DNA from: an uncultured Lachnospiraceae bacterium
GTDB lineage: Bacteria > Bacillota > Clostridia > Lachnospirales > Lachnospiraceae
Direction: 5' to 3'
NCBI GenBank assembly: GCA_900555195.1
Contig: USKC01000008.1
Location: 1-25,913 of the forward strand
Length of the DNA stretch: 25,913 bases
The notes beneath the pieces were generated by a model. The model did no database searches and was not told the DNA's origin. It saw only the letters and a program-made list of their open reading frames with translations. The position numbers and the translations under genes are program-made. Below, in pieces: positions 8,047-15,383 of the stretch (position 1 is its first letter; each line of letters opens with the position of its first letter).

Positions 8047-10113
8047 TCAGCTGTACTGCGCGATCACCGTTTCTCCGGCTTTTGCTTCTATATTGGTATG
8101 AAATGCGATCTCTCCCGCATTTCCCATATCCGTGATAATGAACGCCGTGGTCATGGGATGTCCGGCCGCTTTAATCTTCTCGGGGGTAAAGGAAATCAGC
8201 CGATCCCCGGCTTTCACCCGATCCCCTTCCTTTACATACAGTTCAAATCCGTCTCCGTTCATATCCACCGTATCGATGCCCACATGGATCAGGATCTCCA
8301 TCCCGTTATCCAAAACCAGGCCGCAGGCATGCTTGCTGTCCGCCATCACCACGCCCACCGTGGCGTCCGCAGGGGCAAAGACCATGTTTCCGGCGGGCTC
8401 AATCCCCACGCCGTCTCCCATCACCTTCTGAGAGAACACTTCATCCGGCATTTCCTCGATGGGAATCACTTTTCCGTCCAGAACCGATTTCAGGACGCCT
8501 GATTCTGTTTGTTTTGTTTCTGCTTGTTTTATTTCTGTCTGTTTCATTTCCGTCTGATTGGTATCCGCTTCATTTTCTTTCTCAGCGTCCTCTGCGGCCT
8601 CGTCCACTGCCGCAGCAGTCTGCGCCGCAGAACCTTCCGGCTGTGCGGCAGCCGTTTCAGAAGCGGCGCTCTCTTCTTCCGTCTCTCCGTATCTGTCCGC
8701 TTTAGACAGCTTCCTGCTGCCGACCAGCAAAGTCAGCGCGAAGGGCACCGCAATGGCGATGGCCATACACAGCAGGAAAATTCCCCAGAAATTGGAATAG
8801 ATGGAAAGGATTCCGGGGAGCCCGCCCACGCCGATGCTGACAGCCTTCACACCGAATCCAACGGACACCATGGCTGAAAGGGAAGAACCGATCATGCCGC
8901 AGACCAGAGGGAATACATACTTCAGGTTCACGCCGAACAGCGCGGGTTCCGTAACGCCCAGATAGCAGGAGATGCAGGCGGGAACATTGATCTGCTGCGC
9001 TCTCTCATTTTTTCTCTGCAGGACGGACATGGCCAGAACAGCTGAGCCCTGCGCGATATTGCTCAGCGCGATCATGGGCCAGAGGATGGTTCCTCCATAC
9101 ATATTGGTGAGCTGCGTATCGATGGCATTCGTCATATGATGCAGCCCTGTCATAACGATGGGCGCATACAGCAGGCCGAACAGCCCTGCAAACAGCACGC
9201 CCCAGCTGGACATCAGCCCATTATATACCACATCCGCAATCGCATCGCCGATCTTCCAGCCGATGGGGCCCACCACCGTGTGCGCGATGATGACCGCAGG
9301 AAGCAGGGAGCAGAAAGGCACCACGATCATGCTGATCACCTGCGGACAGATTTTGCGGAAAAACTTCTCCAGATACACCAGTACGAAACCGGCCATGATC
9401 GCCGCGATGACCTGGCCCTGATAACCGATCATCTCCACCTGGGCGAAGCCGAAATCCCAAACCGGAATATCCTCCGGAGCCGTATTCGCCACGGAGAAGC
9501 CGTTCAGAAGCTGCGGGGATACGAGGGTCAGCCCCAGCACGATTCCGAGAATCTGCGTGGTTCCCATTTTCTTGGTGATGGACCAGACGATTCCAACCGG
9601 CAGCAGATGAAACACCGCTTCGCCGATTAGCCACAAGAAGCTGTAGGTCCCCGCCCAGAACTGGGAGATGTCCGCCAGGCTCTGCGTGCCGTTATTGAAA
9701 AAATTGATCTCACCGATAATATTCCGGAAACCCAGGATCAGACCGCCGCAGATCAGCGCCGGAATGATGGGCGCGAAAATCTCTCCCAGGTTGCTCATGA
9801 TCCGCTGGATCACATTCTGATTGCTCTTGGCCGCCTGTTTTGCGGCATCCTTGCTGACGCCCTCCACTCCCGCATGGGCGGTGAATTCATTGTAGAATGC
9901 TGCCACATCATTGCCGATGATGACCTGATACTGGCCCGCCTGCGTAAACGTTCCCTTTACCGACGCCAGCTTCTCGATCCCCTTCGTATCCGCCTTCTTC
10001 TCATCCGCCAATACGAAGCGCATCCGCGTCATACAGTGGGAGACCGCACGGATATTCTCTTTGCCGCCGATCAGATCCAGCAGGGCTTTCACGTCCTGTT
10101 CATACTTCGCCAT
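8047..10113 (-). CDS. treP: Trehalose-specific PTS permease, EIIBC with fused EIIA (Glc-type) domain
   Basis: The protein imports and phosphorylates trehalose to trehalose 6-phosphate at the membrane. Its 688 residues comprise an N-terminal IIB domain with the phosphocysteine Cys27 in SHCMTRMRF, a IIC domain of about ten membrane segments (about 105-470), a low-complexity linker (about 475-545), and a C-terminal IIA domain. The IIA carries the paired histidines His595 (DSKHACGL) and His610 (ILIHVGIDTV), spaced 15 apart as in IIA-Glc. Bacillus TreP lacks this IIA, so here the permease is self-sufficient with respect to IIA. The linker contains short KQTE-type repeats. The start has AAGGAGG ten bases upstream. 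Substrate is assigned from the neighbouring treC and treR. Confidence 0.94.
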   Translation of the reverse strand: MAKYEQDVKALLDLIGGKENIRAVSHCMTRMRFVLADEKKADTKGIEKLASVKGTFTQAGQYQVIIGNDVAAFYNEFTAHAGVEGVSKDAAKQAAKSNQNVIQRIMSNLGEIFAPIIPALICGGLILGFRNIIGEINFFNNGTQSLADISQFWAGTYSFLWLIGEAVFHLLPVGIVWSITKKMGTTQILGIVLGLTLVSPQLLNGFSVANTAPEDIPVWDFGFAQVEMIGYQGQVIAAIMAGFVLVYLEKFFRKICPQVISMIVVPFCSLLPAVIIAHTVVGPIGWKIGDAIADVVYNGLMSSWGVLFAGLFGLLYAPIVMTGLHHMTNAIDTQLTNMYGGTILWPMIALSNIAQGSAVLAMSVLQRKNERAQQINVPACISCYLGVTEPALFGVNLKYVFPLVCGMIGSSLSAMVSVGFGVKAVSIGVGGLPGILSIYSNFWGIFLLCMAIAIAVPFALTLLVGSRKLSKADRYGETEEESAASETAAAQPEGSAAQTAAAVDEAAEDAEKENEADTNQTEMKQTEIKQAETKQTESGVLKSVLDGKVIPIEEMPDEVFSQKVMGDGVGIEPAGNMVFAPADATVGVVMADSKHACGLVLDNGMEILIHVGIDTVDMNGDGFELYVKEGDRVKAGDRLISFTPEKIKAAGHPMTTAFIITDMGNAGEIAFHTNIEAKAGETVIAQYS
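8504..8565 (-). repeat. Imperfect 15-bp repeats encoding KQTE-type linker units
   Basis: The sequence on the + strand repeats TCTG(T/C)(T/C)TGTTT-like units, giving a protein stretch of TEMKQ, TEIKQ, AETKQ, TES between the IIC and IIA domains of treP. It is a flexible inter-domain linker in which the repeat number can change without frameshift. Confidence 0.75.
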
Positions 10114-10160
10114 TTCCCCGTTTCCTCCTTATGATTTTTATCGCATCACTGTCTCACCAT

Positions 10161-10174
10161 CTTGTTTAAACAAG
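10161..10174. promoter_or_regulatory. TreR-type operator 1 (CTTGTTTAAACAAG)
   Basis: This is a perfect 14-bp palindrome at the transcription start side of the treP promoter, touching the -10 box. It is identical to operator 2, with centres 24 bp apart, meaning roughly the same face of the DNA helix. Confidence 0.85.
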
Positions 10175-10202
10175 TTATAACATACTTGTTTAAACAAGTC
10201 AA
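10174..10202 (-). promoter_or_regulatory. Sigma-A-type promoter of treP-treC
   Basis: On the minus strand TTGACT (10197-10202) and TATAAC (10174-10179) are separated by 17 bases. One TreR-type palindrome fills the spacer and another adjoins the -10 box on the transcribed side, so a bound repressor would occlude polymerase. The leader to the treP ATG is about 55 nt. Confidence 0.85.
10185..10198. promoter_or_regulatory. TreR-type operator 2 (CTTGTTTAAACAAG)
   Basis: This is a perfect 14-bp palindrome (16 bp with flanking A and T) lying between the -35 and -10 boxes of the treP promoter. Dimeric GntR-family repressors bind such sites; TreR of Bacillus uses a related TTGT..ACAA palindrome. Confidence 0.87.
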
Positions 10203-10279
10203 GCCATATTTATTCCTTCTCCCATAAATGGTTACAGCATCCCCCATTCCAGGCGCATCATGGCAGGCCGAATACCTGC

Positions 10280-10307
10280 TTGACTTTTCTTTTGGAATCT
10301 TTATAAT
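10280..10307 (+). promoter_or_regulatory. Sigma-A-type promoter of treR
   Basis: TTGACT (10280-10285) and a perfect TATAAT (10302-10307) are separated by 16 bases. Transcription should start near 10314, just before operator 3, leaving a leader of about 115 nt before the treR ATG at 10430. Confidence 0.82.
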
Positions 10308-10319
10308 GGAATCAAAAAG

Positions 10320-10331
10320 TTGTTTAAACAA
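10320..10331. promoter_or_regulatory. TreR-type operator 3 (TTGTTTAAACAA)
   Basis: This is the same 12-bp palindrome core as operators 1 and 2, with flanking A/T pairs. It sits at about +7 to +18 of the treR transcript and suggests that TreR limits its own synthesis. Confidence 0.82.
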
Positions 10332-10429
10332 GTTTTAACAGTAATTTGTGCCGGAGCCCCACAAACCGCTTTGACGGCATCCCGTCTGTGCAAAACGAAG
10401 CTTCTCTGCGCTCCGGAATGGAGATAAAT

Positions 10430-11158
10430 ATGTCCAATACAAAATACGATAGCATCTATCGGGATCTGAAAAATAAAATAGAAGCCCAGGAGTATGAATT
10501 TCAGGAACTGCTTCCTTCCGAGAATCAGCTGATAGGCACCTATCATTGTTCCCGCAACACCGTCCGGCGCGCCATCGCAGGGCTCGTGACGGACGGATAT
10601 GTGCAGACCATTCACGGAAAGGGCGTGCGGAACATCTATCAGCCGGTTCCCCAATCGTCTTTCACCATCGGCGGAATCGAGTCCTTCCGGGAATCCGCCA
10701 CAAGAAACCGACAGGAGGGACGGACGCGGGTCGTTCTGTTCACAGAACTTGTGGCCGACCGGAAAATCGCCCGGAATACCGGCTTTCCCGAAGGAACCTC
10801 TCTATTCTATCTGCAGCGCGTCCACTATCTGAACGGCAAGGCGCTGATCCTGAATCATAACTATTTCCTCAAAGAGAGTATGCCCCAGCTTTCGCCGGAA
10901 ATTGCAGAGCAGTCAATTTATGAATATCTGGAAAAAACGCTCCATATGACGATCATCAACAGCAAGCGTGTGATGACCGTGGAGAAAGTAACTGAAATTG
11001 ATGAGAAATATCTTGAATTGAATTTGAACGATTATAATTGCCTCGCCGTTGTGACCAGCCATACTTATAACAGCGACGGCGTCATGTTTGAATATACACA
11101 GTCCCGGCATCGCCCCGACTATTTTCGGTTCTATGACAATGCGGTGCGCAGAACGTAA
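10430..11158 (+). CDS. treR: Trehalose operon repressor TreR (GntR family, UTRA sensor domain)
   Basis: This 242-residue protein has an N-terminal GntR winged helix (about 5-70) with the family patterns LLPSENQLIGTY, SRNTVRRAIAGL and GYVQTIHGKG. The C-terminal UTRA domain (about 85-240) ends in EYTQSRHRPDYFRFYDNAVRR, very close to TreR of Bacillus. By family knowledge trehalose 6-phosphate relieves DNA binding. The open frame extends to a TTG at 10346, but the ATG at 10430 has GGAG six bases upstream and gives the expected family start. An alternative ATG at 10418 is only four codons longer. It is transcribed divergently from treP with three matching palindromes between them. Confidence 0.94.
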   Translation: MSNTKYDSIYRDLKNKIEAQEYEFQELLPSENQLIGTYHCSRNTVRRAIAGLVTDGYVQTIHGKGVRNIYQPVPQSSFTIGGIESFRESATRNRQEGRTRVVLFTELVADRKIARNTGFPEGTSLFYLQRVHYLNGKALILNHNYFLKESMPQLSPEIAEQSIYEYLEKTLHMTIINSKRVMTVEKVTEIDEKYLELNLNDYNCLAVVTSHTYNSDGVMFEYTQSRHRPDYFRFYDNAVRRT

Positions 11159-11192
11159 AGGATGCAGTATCTTCCGCCTTCTTCTACAGGCC

Positions 11193-11217
11193 GAAGGAAG
11201 CCCATTGCGCTTCCTTC
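11193..11217 (+). terminator. Possible weak terminator after treR
   Basis: Arms 11193-11201 (GAAGGAAGC) and 11209-11217 pair over 9 bp around a 7-nt loop, 34 bp past the treR stop. There is no proper T-tract on either strand, so termination is uncertain. TTCCTTCAGCC recurs nearby (11211-11221 and again shortly after). Confidence 0.35.
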
Positions 11218-11246
11218 AGCCATTCTGTTTCCTTCAGCCTGCCCGT

Positions 11247-12164
11247 CTAATCCTCCAGCAGCGCCCAGGCACGCCGGATCACCCGCTTGGTGTTCGCCAC
11301 AATGATCTGCGCATCCTCACCCGGCCTTGGCGTTACCTCCATGGACAAGGCAAGCGGTTCTTCTTTTCTGAAGAATCCTTCCTCTCTTAACACCCGGAAA
11401 AATTCCAACAGCTGCGGTGTATCATTGGCGCTGTCCGGGTACCCAAAGCGGGGGTGTTTGTCTCCATAGGCATCGCTTCTGGGCTTCATCACCGCGTTTC
11501 CAATATGCAGATGCGTGATATAGGGCCGAAGGGTCTGTATCACAAACCGGCTCGTCTCATAGGTGGTCGGAAAATGGGAAAGGTCAACGAGCAGCCCGAA
11601 GTTGGAATAGCGGGTACGGACGTCAGCGGCAAATCTTGCTGCCAGGGGAGCCGGACCGATCAGCGCTTTCTTGTCGCAGTCATAGTCGAACACCTCCAGT
11701 TCCACAGCCATTCCCTTTTTCTGCGCATGTTCGCACAGCCTGAACGTGGTTTTCAGCAGCTGTTCATATGCTTTCTCCTTGGTCTCCTCCTGCCATTTTC
11801 CCGCCAGAAACGCGATCCCTTCCGCGCCCAGATAGGCCGCTTCGTCGATTCCTTCCAACAGCGTCTTTTCCGCTTTCAGCCTTCCCTCTTCATCGATATC
11901 GTTGGGGTTGAGGCCGTTCGTCAACAGCCGCGGCTGCGCCCCATAGCAGACCTTCATATGGGACTGTGCCAGCAGATCGCGCACCCTGCGCCGCATCGCG
12001 TCTTCCGGAATCTGCGTCAGTTCAATGCAGCTGAAGAAATCATCCCGCAGAACCCGCAGCAGGCTTTCTTCATATCCTCCGAATTCCTGGCCGTACATGG
12101 CCGGAGGATAACTCATCCACAGAATTGTTCCCACCTGAAAATATGTCTCAATGCTCTCTTTCAT
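11247..12164 (-). CDS. Sugar phosphate isomerase/epimerase-like TIM-barrel protein
   Basis: This 305-residue protein has the pattern of the xylose-isomerase-like (AP-endonuclease 2) TIM-barrel family. Likely metal-binding or catalytic residues end successive strands: Glu157 (LEVFD), Asp194 and His197 (VDLSHF), His218 or His220 (HLHIGN) and Glu276 (MEVTP). The substrate cannot be told from sequence; relatives act on keto sugars, inositols or sugar phosphates. A much longer frame reaches 12368, but the ATG at 12164 overlaps the upstream gene's stop in an ATGA, has AGGAAAG about eight bases upstream and begins at the plausible first strand. The overlap with the glycosidase-like gene indicates a two-gene operon, suggesting a shared carbohydrate pathway. 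Confidence 0.85.
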   Translation of the reverse strand: MKESIETYFQVGTILWMSYPPAMYGQEFGGYEESLLRVLRDDFFSCIELTQIPEDAMRRRVRDLLAQSHMKVCYGAQPRLLTNGLNPNDIDEEGRLKAEKTLLEGIDEAAYLGAEGIAFLAGKWQEETKEKAYEQLLKTTFRLCEHAQKKGMAVELEVFDYDCDKKALIGPAPLAARFAADVRTRYSNFGLLVDLSHFPTTYETSRFVIQTLRPYITHLHIGNAVMKPRSDAYGDKHPRFGYPDSANDTPQLLEFFRVLREEGFFRKEEPLALSMEVTPRPGEDAQIIVANTKRVIRRAWALLED

Positions 12165-13294
12165 CTGTTTTTCTTTCCTTTCCCGTCTTTTTTGTAAAAG
12201 ATCTCCGGACTTTTCAGGATCCCCACAGGGCGAAGCTGATATGGATAGCTCCACAGATCCCCCACGGAGCGCCAGGAATCCGGACTCTGATAGAAAAAGA
12301 CGCCGCTTGTATGATGTATCTGTCCAAACCCGTTCTGTCTTGTTCCATACAGCTTCAGTTCCAGACAATGCCTTCCCCGCTTTACTCCCGAAAACTGCAC
12401 CGTATAAGGCGCTGTAATGAGCGGTTTCTCCTCTCCGCCATCCAGGCTGACGCCCACAAGCGCTCCTGCATACCTTGGAACGCGCACCCGAATCTCTCCA
12501 TCCTCTTCCAGTTCAAACGAATGATGATAAACCAGATTTCCCGTATAGAATGGATAACCCTGACAGGTAATATCCCCATACGCAAGATTTCTCACCGGAG
12601 CCGTCACAGTCTTTACCGCGCCTTCCACACGAACGCCGAAATCCCCCAGCAGATAGCACCATTCCGTGTTGGTTCGCTCCCCGAACGGCAGGCGCAGCTC
12701 CAGCACATTTCTGCCGGGATGCAGCGGCGGAAGCGGTACGGTTTCAATCGCCTCATCCACATACCAGCCATCCGGTTTCGCAGACACCCTTTCCCCGTTC
12801 CAGAACAGTTCTGTCTGCGCGGCGTCTTCCAAAGCCAGTTTCAGGCCCTCCGCCCGGATCTCGCTGTCAATTTCAAAACGAAGCCGCAGCCTGTGTTCAG
12901 GCCGTTTCTCCTCCAGCAGATAGGGCTGTACCACCTTTTTCTTCCGTTCCGGCATACCCAGGGCTCTTCTGCATACATTATCACATCTAAGAAGTTCTTC
13001 CGCCGGTCTGTATGCTTCCTCGTCCAACGCATATTCCGCCATATCCAAAAGCAATGCATTGGGTTCCTGGGGCTTGGTCGGCACCTTTCCCAGCTGCACA
13101 GGAAACTGCCTCCATTCCGCTCCGGATTCAGGGACTTCATCCGCTTCCTCCTTCCCCTCTTCCAAAGTTACATAGAGCAGCAGACTGTCATGCATATGCC
13201 AGTTTCTTTCAAACAGCGTATGTTCTCCCTGATAAATCACGGGCAGAGGCTGCTTCTTCCCGGTAATCCTCCGGGGGATTTTCAAATACAGCAT
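12161..13294 (-). CDS. Glycosidase-related beta-rich protein lacking a catalytic domain (resembles the C-terminal part of large rhamnosidase-like proteins)
   Basis: This 377-residue product resembles, from memory, the last third of roughly 1000-residue rhamnosidase-like glycoside hydrolases. Shared features include the segment NALLLDMAEYALDEE, a galactose-binding-like beta-sandwich (about 150-250), and a terminal domain with YGDITCQGYPFYTGN, RVPRYAGALVGVSLDG and SVGDLWSYPYQLRPVGIL. No catalytic barrel precedes it. A terminator and a promoter-like pair occupy the upstream gap. The ATG at 13294 has a very good GGAGG six bases upstream; a start at 13354 would add 20 residues of poor quality. It is either a remnant that kept translation signals or a stand-alone accessory domain. 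It is the first gene of a two-gene operon with the TIM-barrel protein. Confidence 0.7.
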   Translation of the reverse strand: MLYLKIPRRITGKKQPLPVIYQGEHTLFERNWHMHDSLLLYVTLEEGKEEADEVPESGAEWRQFPVQLGKVPTKPQEPNALLLDMAEYALDEEAYRPAEELLRCDNVCRRALGMPERKKKVVQPYLLEEKRPEHRLRLRFEIDSEIRAEGLKLALEDAAQTELFWNGERVSAKPDGWYVDEAIETVPLPPLHPGRNVLELRLPFGERTNTEWCYLLGDFGVRVEGAVKTVTAPVRNLAYGDITCQGYPFYTGNLVYHHSFELEEDGEIRVRVPRYAGALVGVSLDGGEEKPLITAPYTVQFSGVKRGRHCLELKLYGTRQNGFGQIHHTSGVFFYQSPDSWRSVGDLWSYPYQLRPVGILKSPEIFYKKDGKGKKNR

Positions 13295-13352
13295 CAAACC
13301 CCTCCATCTTTTCCTCCCATCTGCGCGCTTTTCCGCGTCCCTTCTGCATAGC

Positions 13353-13382
13353 AATATAGCACAAACAGGCCTCTAGGGTAAA
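13353..13382 (-). promoter_or_regulatory. Possible promoter of the glycosidase-like/epimerase operon
   Basis: On the minus strand TTTACC (13377-13382) and TATATT (13353-13358) lie 18 bases apart, about 60 bp upstream of the ATG at 13294 and just past the terminator of the preceding gene. The -35 match is only four of six. Confidence 0.4.
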
Positions 13383-13411
13383 GAAAAAACAACGCAAAAA
13401 CACGCACACAA

Positions 13412-13458
13412 AAAAAGCCGTGTACAGCAGAATCTTCCTCTGCCATACACGGCTTTTT
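13412..13458 (-). terminator. Rho-independent terminator of the foldase gene
   Basis: Arms 13412-13424 (AAAAAGCCGTGTA) and 13446-13458 pair perfectly over 13 bp. The inner region can extend the stem through GCAGA/TCTGC. On the minus strand it ends in a run of seven Ts. It begins 16 bp after the stop of the PrsA-like gene, and the A-rich 5' arm suggests it may work in both directions. Confidence 0.9.
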
Positions 13459-13473
13459 CTTTCATAGATTATT

Positions 13474-15099
13474 CTATTCTTCCGCCTCTGTTGAAACGCT
13501 CTCCGTCGTCTCCGCAGCCGCGCTTCCGGTTTCTGCAGTTTCGTTTTCTGCAGTTTCCGTTCCTACGCTTGCGGTCTCAGCCGTTTCCGTCTCTGCCTGA
13601 GCGGTTGCCGTCTCCGTTGCAGCTTCCGTTTCTGCTTCTGCTGTATCGGTCTCGCTCTCCGTCTCCGCTGTGCCCGTCTCGCCTTCCGTAGCCGTTTCGG
13701 TTTCCGTCTCCACCGTCAGATAATGCAGTTCTCCGGCCACATCTGTCACCTCATACTGCAGGCCCACTTCCGCGATGTACTCGCCCACAGTCTGCTCTGC
13801 CAGCAATGTGGAAATGGATTCATTCGTGGTTTCCTCATCATTCTGCCTGGAGATGAATTCCACAACATAATATCTGTTTGTATCCTCAAAAATGGAGATA
13901 TCCCCTTCTTTGCGGGACTCGTCAAACAGCCAGTCGGAAGCAACCATCGGCGTGCCGGAGTAGCTCACCTCTTCCATCAGGCTGCCGTCTTCTTCTCCGC
14001 CATAGTTCTCTTTCCTGTCTTCGCTCGCATATTCCACACAAAGATCTTCAAAGTCTTCACCTGCACGGCGTCTCTCCACCATTTCCTCAGCCTTCACAGA
14101 CAGTTCTGCCATCGCAGCTTCCAATTCCGCGTCCGTCGTATCCTCTGTGGTCTCATCTTCTGCAGCTGCCTCCGTGCTCTCTGCGGTCGTCTCCTCTGCA
14201 GCTGCTTCTGTGCTCTCTGCGGCCGTCTCTTCCACCGCTGTTTCCGTGCTGTCTATGGTCGTCTCTTCTGCCGCCGTCTCCGTGCTGTCTGCGGTGGTTT
14301 CTTCCGTCACCGCCTCCGTGCCCTCTTCAGTCGTCTCTTCTTCCGTCTCGGCTTCAAAATAGAAACTTCTATAGGTTACCGTATCATAACCGTTTTTGTT
14401 CTCTTCATAATAAGCCTGCACTTCTTCATCAGAAGGCCTGTTCTGTTCTATCAGATGATCATAGTAAGCGGTGGCCAGCATGTTTTCACGGATATAGGGC
14501 CTAACCCTGGATTCCGTTGCATATTCTCCATATGCGGTGGCATAGAACTGTCCCACGGACTGAGAAGCGGATTCTGCCTCTGCCGCAAAGTCAGTCTCAA
14601 ACTGGGCCATGTCTTCCGAATCATCATAGGTAAAGCCTTCCGCCTCTGCCTCATCCACCAGGGCCTTCACCTGCTGGAGCTGCGTGACAGCAAGCTGGTC
14701 AAAGAAATCCTTCCAGGTCAGATCCTCGCTTCCCATGTAGGACTGCTGATCCATAGGAAGAGATACGTCCAGGCCAAGCATGGACACATAAGAACCATAC
14801 ATATTCAAATAGCTGGTCATGGAGTTATAATAGTAGTAATCATACTCCACACGAGTCACATCGTGATCCCCTATTCTCACATAGGTATTATTAATGGCCG
14901 CATATTTTCTGTACGCGGATGTGCCAAGGGAAATCACAATCGCTGCTGCGATCACCACCACGATAAGCAGGCTGATTATTTTAAAGCGCTTCCAGGATCT
15001 GCGCTCTTTTTCCTCCTCTATTCTCCTTTTTTCCATTCTTCGATCGTATCTTGTTACGATCTTGTCCGTCTTCTCTTCTGTCTGTTTTTCCTTAGACAT
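13474..15099 (-). CDS. Membrane-anchored PrsA/SurA-like foldase with parvulin-type domain and Glu/Thr-rich repeats
   Basis: This 541-residue protein has a charged cytoplasmic N-terminus, one membrane segment (about 39-59) and an external part. Residues 70-240 form a helical SurA-N-like chaperone region. A strand TVTYRSFYFEA (240-250) begins what looks like a parvulin peptidyl-prolyl isomerase domain. It is interrupted by a Glu/Thr/Ala-rich insert (about 251-325) and resumes at AELSVKAEEMVERRRAGEDF through the GSLMEE and YYVVEFI segments to about 420. The insert carries four 12-residue repeats. The C-terminal 80 residues are another Glu/Thr-rich tail. There is no lipobox cysteine, unlike classical PrsA. 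Role inferred: folding of exported proteins. The ribosome site AAGGAGG is nine bases upstream. Confidence 0.78.
   Translation of the reverse strand: MSKEKQTEEKTDKIVTRYDRRMEKRRIEEEKERRSWKRFKIISLLIVVVIAAAIVISLGTSAYRKYAAINNTYVRIGDHDVTRVEYDYYYYNSMTSYLNMYGSYVSMLGLDVSLPMDQQSYMGSEDLTWKDFFDQLAVTQLQQVKALVDEAEAEGFTYDDSEDMAQFETDFAAEAESASQSVGQFYATAYGEYATESRVRPYIRENMLATAYYDHLIEQNRPSDEEVQAYYEENKNGYDTVTYRSFYFEAETEEETTEEGTEAVTEETTADSTETAAEETTIDSTETAVEETAAESTEAAAEETTAESTEAAAEDETTEDTTDAELEAAMAELSVKAEEMVERRRAGEDFEDLCVEYASEDRKENYGGEEDGSLMEEVSYSGTPMVASDWLFDESRKEGDISIFEDTNRYYVVEFISRQNDEETTNESISTLLAEQTVGEYIAEVGLQYEVTDVAGELHYLTVETETETATEGETGTAETESETDTAEAETEAATETATAQAETETAETASVGTETAENETAETGSAAAETTESVSTEAEE
14161..14304 (-). 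repeat. 36-bp tandem repeat, four copies, in the foldase gene
   Basis: Four consecutive 36-bp units encode residues 266-313 with the consensus EET(T/A)(A/I)(D/E)STE(T/A)A(A/V). Copies differ by several substitutions. The array keeps frame, so copy-number change would alter only the length of the insert. Confidence 0.88.
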
Positions 15100-15131
15100 C
15101 TAAGTTACCCTCCTTGCATTTCTCCACAGGA

Positions 15132-15137
15132 ATTATA
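15132..15137 (-). promoter_or_regulatory. Possible -10 box upstream of the foldase gene
   Basis: A perfect TATAAT on the minus strand lies 33 bp upstream of the ATG at 15099, but I see no good -35 box at proper spacing. A second candidate pair, TTGAAG and TATACT 17 bases apart, lies near 15228-15256. Confidence 0.35.
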
Positions 15138-15272
15138 CCTGATTTATGTGAAATTATCGTGAACTTTGGCAGGCAACGTCCCCTGTTTTCCCAAGTTTTG
15201 CAGCCAGAACACTTTTTTCGCACATATTCACAGTATAATACACTCTTTGAAATGCTTCAACAATTAAATTAC

Positions 15273-15372
15273 GAAAATCCGCCCTTCCGGGCGTCAAACA
15301 ACGCCCCGAGCATGCGGGAAACGGGCGCCGGGAACATACGAGGGCTTGCAGGAAACAAAAGGGCGGATTTTC
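15273..15372 (-). terminator. Long-range hairpin downstream of the YtaF-like gene, possible terminator or structured RNA
   Basis: Arms 15273-15286 (GAAAATCCGCCCTT) and 15359-15372 are perfect 14-bp reverse complements, separated by 72 nt. Inside is a smaller hairpin, GGGCG (15289-15293) with CGCCC (15302-15306). The minus-strand 3' end of the outer stem is GATTTTC, a weak U-tract. It begins 12 bp past the ytaF-like stop, which favours a terminator, but the large loop is unusual. Confidence 0.5.
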
Positions 15373-15383
15373 TTTCCCGGCTT

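Noticed and set aside
13412..13458. Stem-loop considered as a CRISPR or small-RNA element
   Set aside because: Its position 16 bp after a stop, its T-tract and its single copy fit an ordinary terminator.
14161..14304. 36-bp spaced repeats considered as a CRISPR array
   Set aside because: Units are contiguous with no spacers and encode in-frame protein repeats.
13723..15162. 479-codon frame on the + strand
   Set aside because: It is antisense to the repeat-rich foldase gene; the Glu/Thr codons read backwards give Cys/Leu/Phe-rich sequence with no ribosome site.
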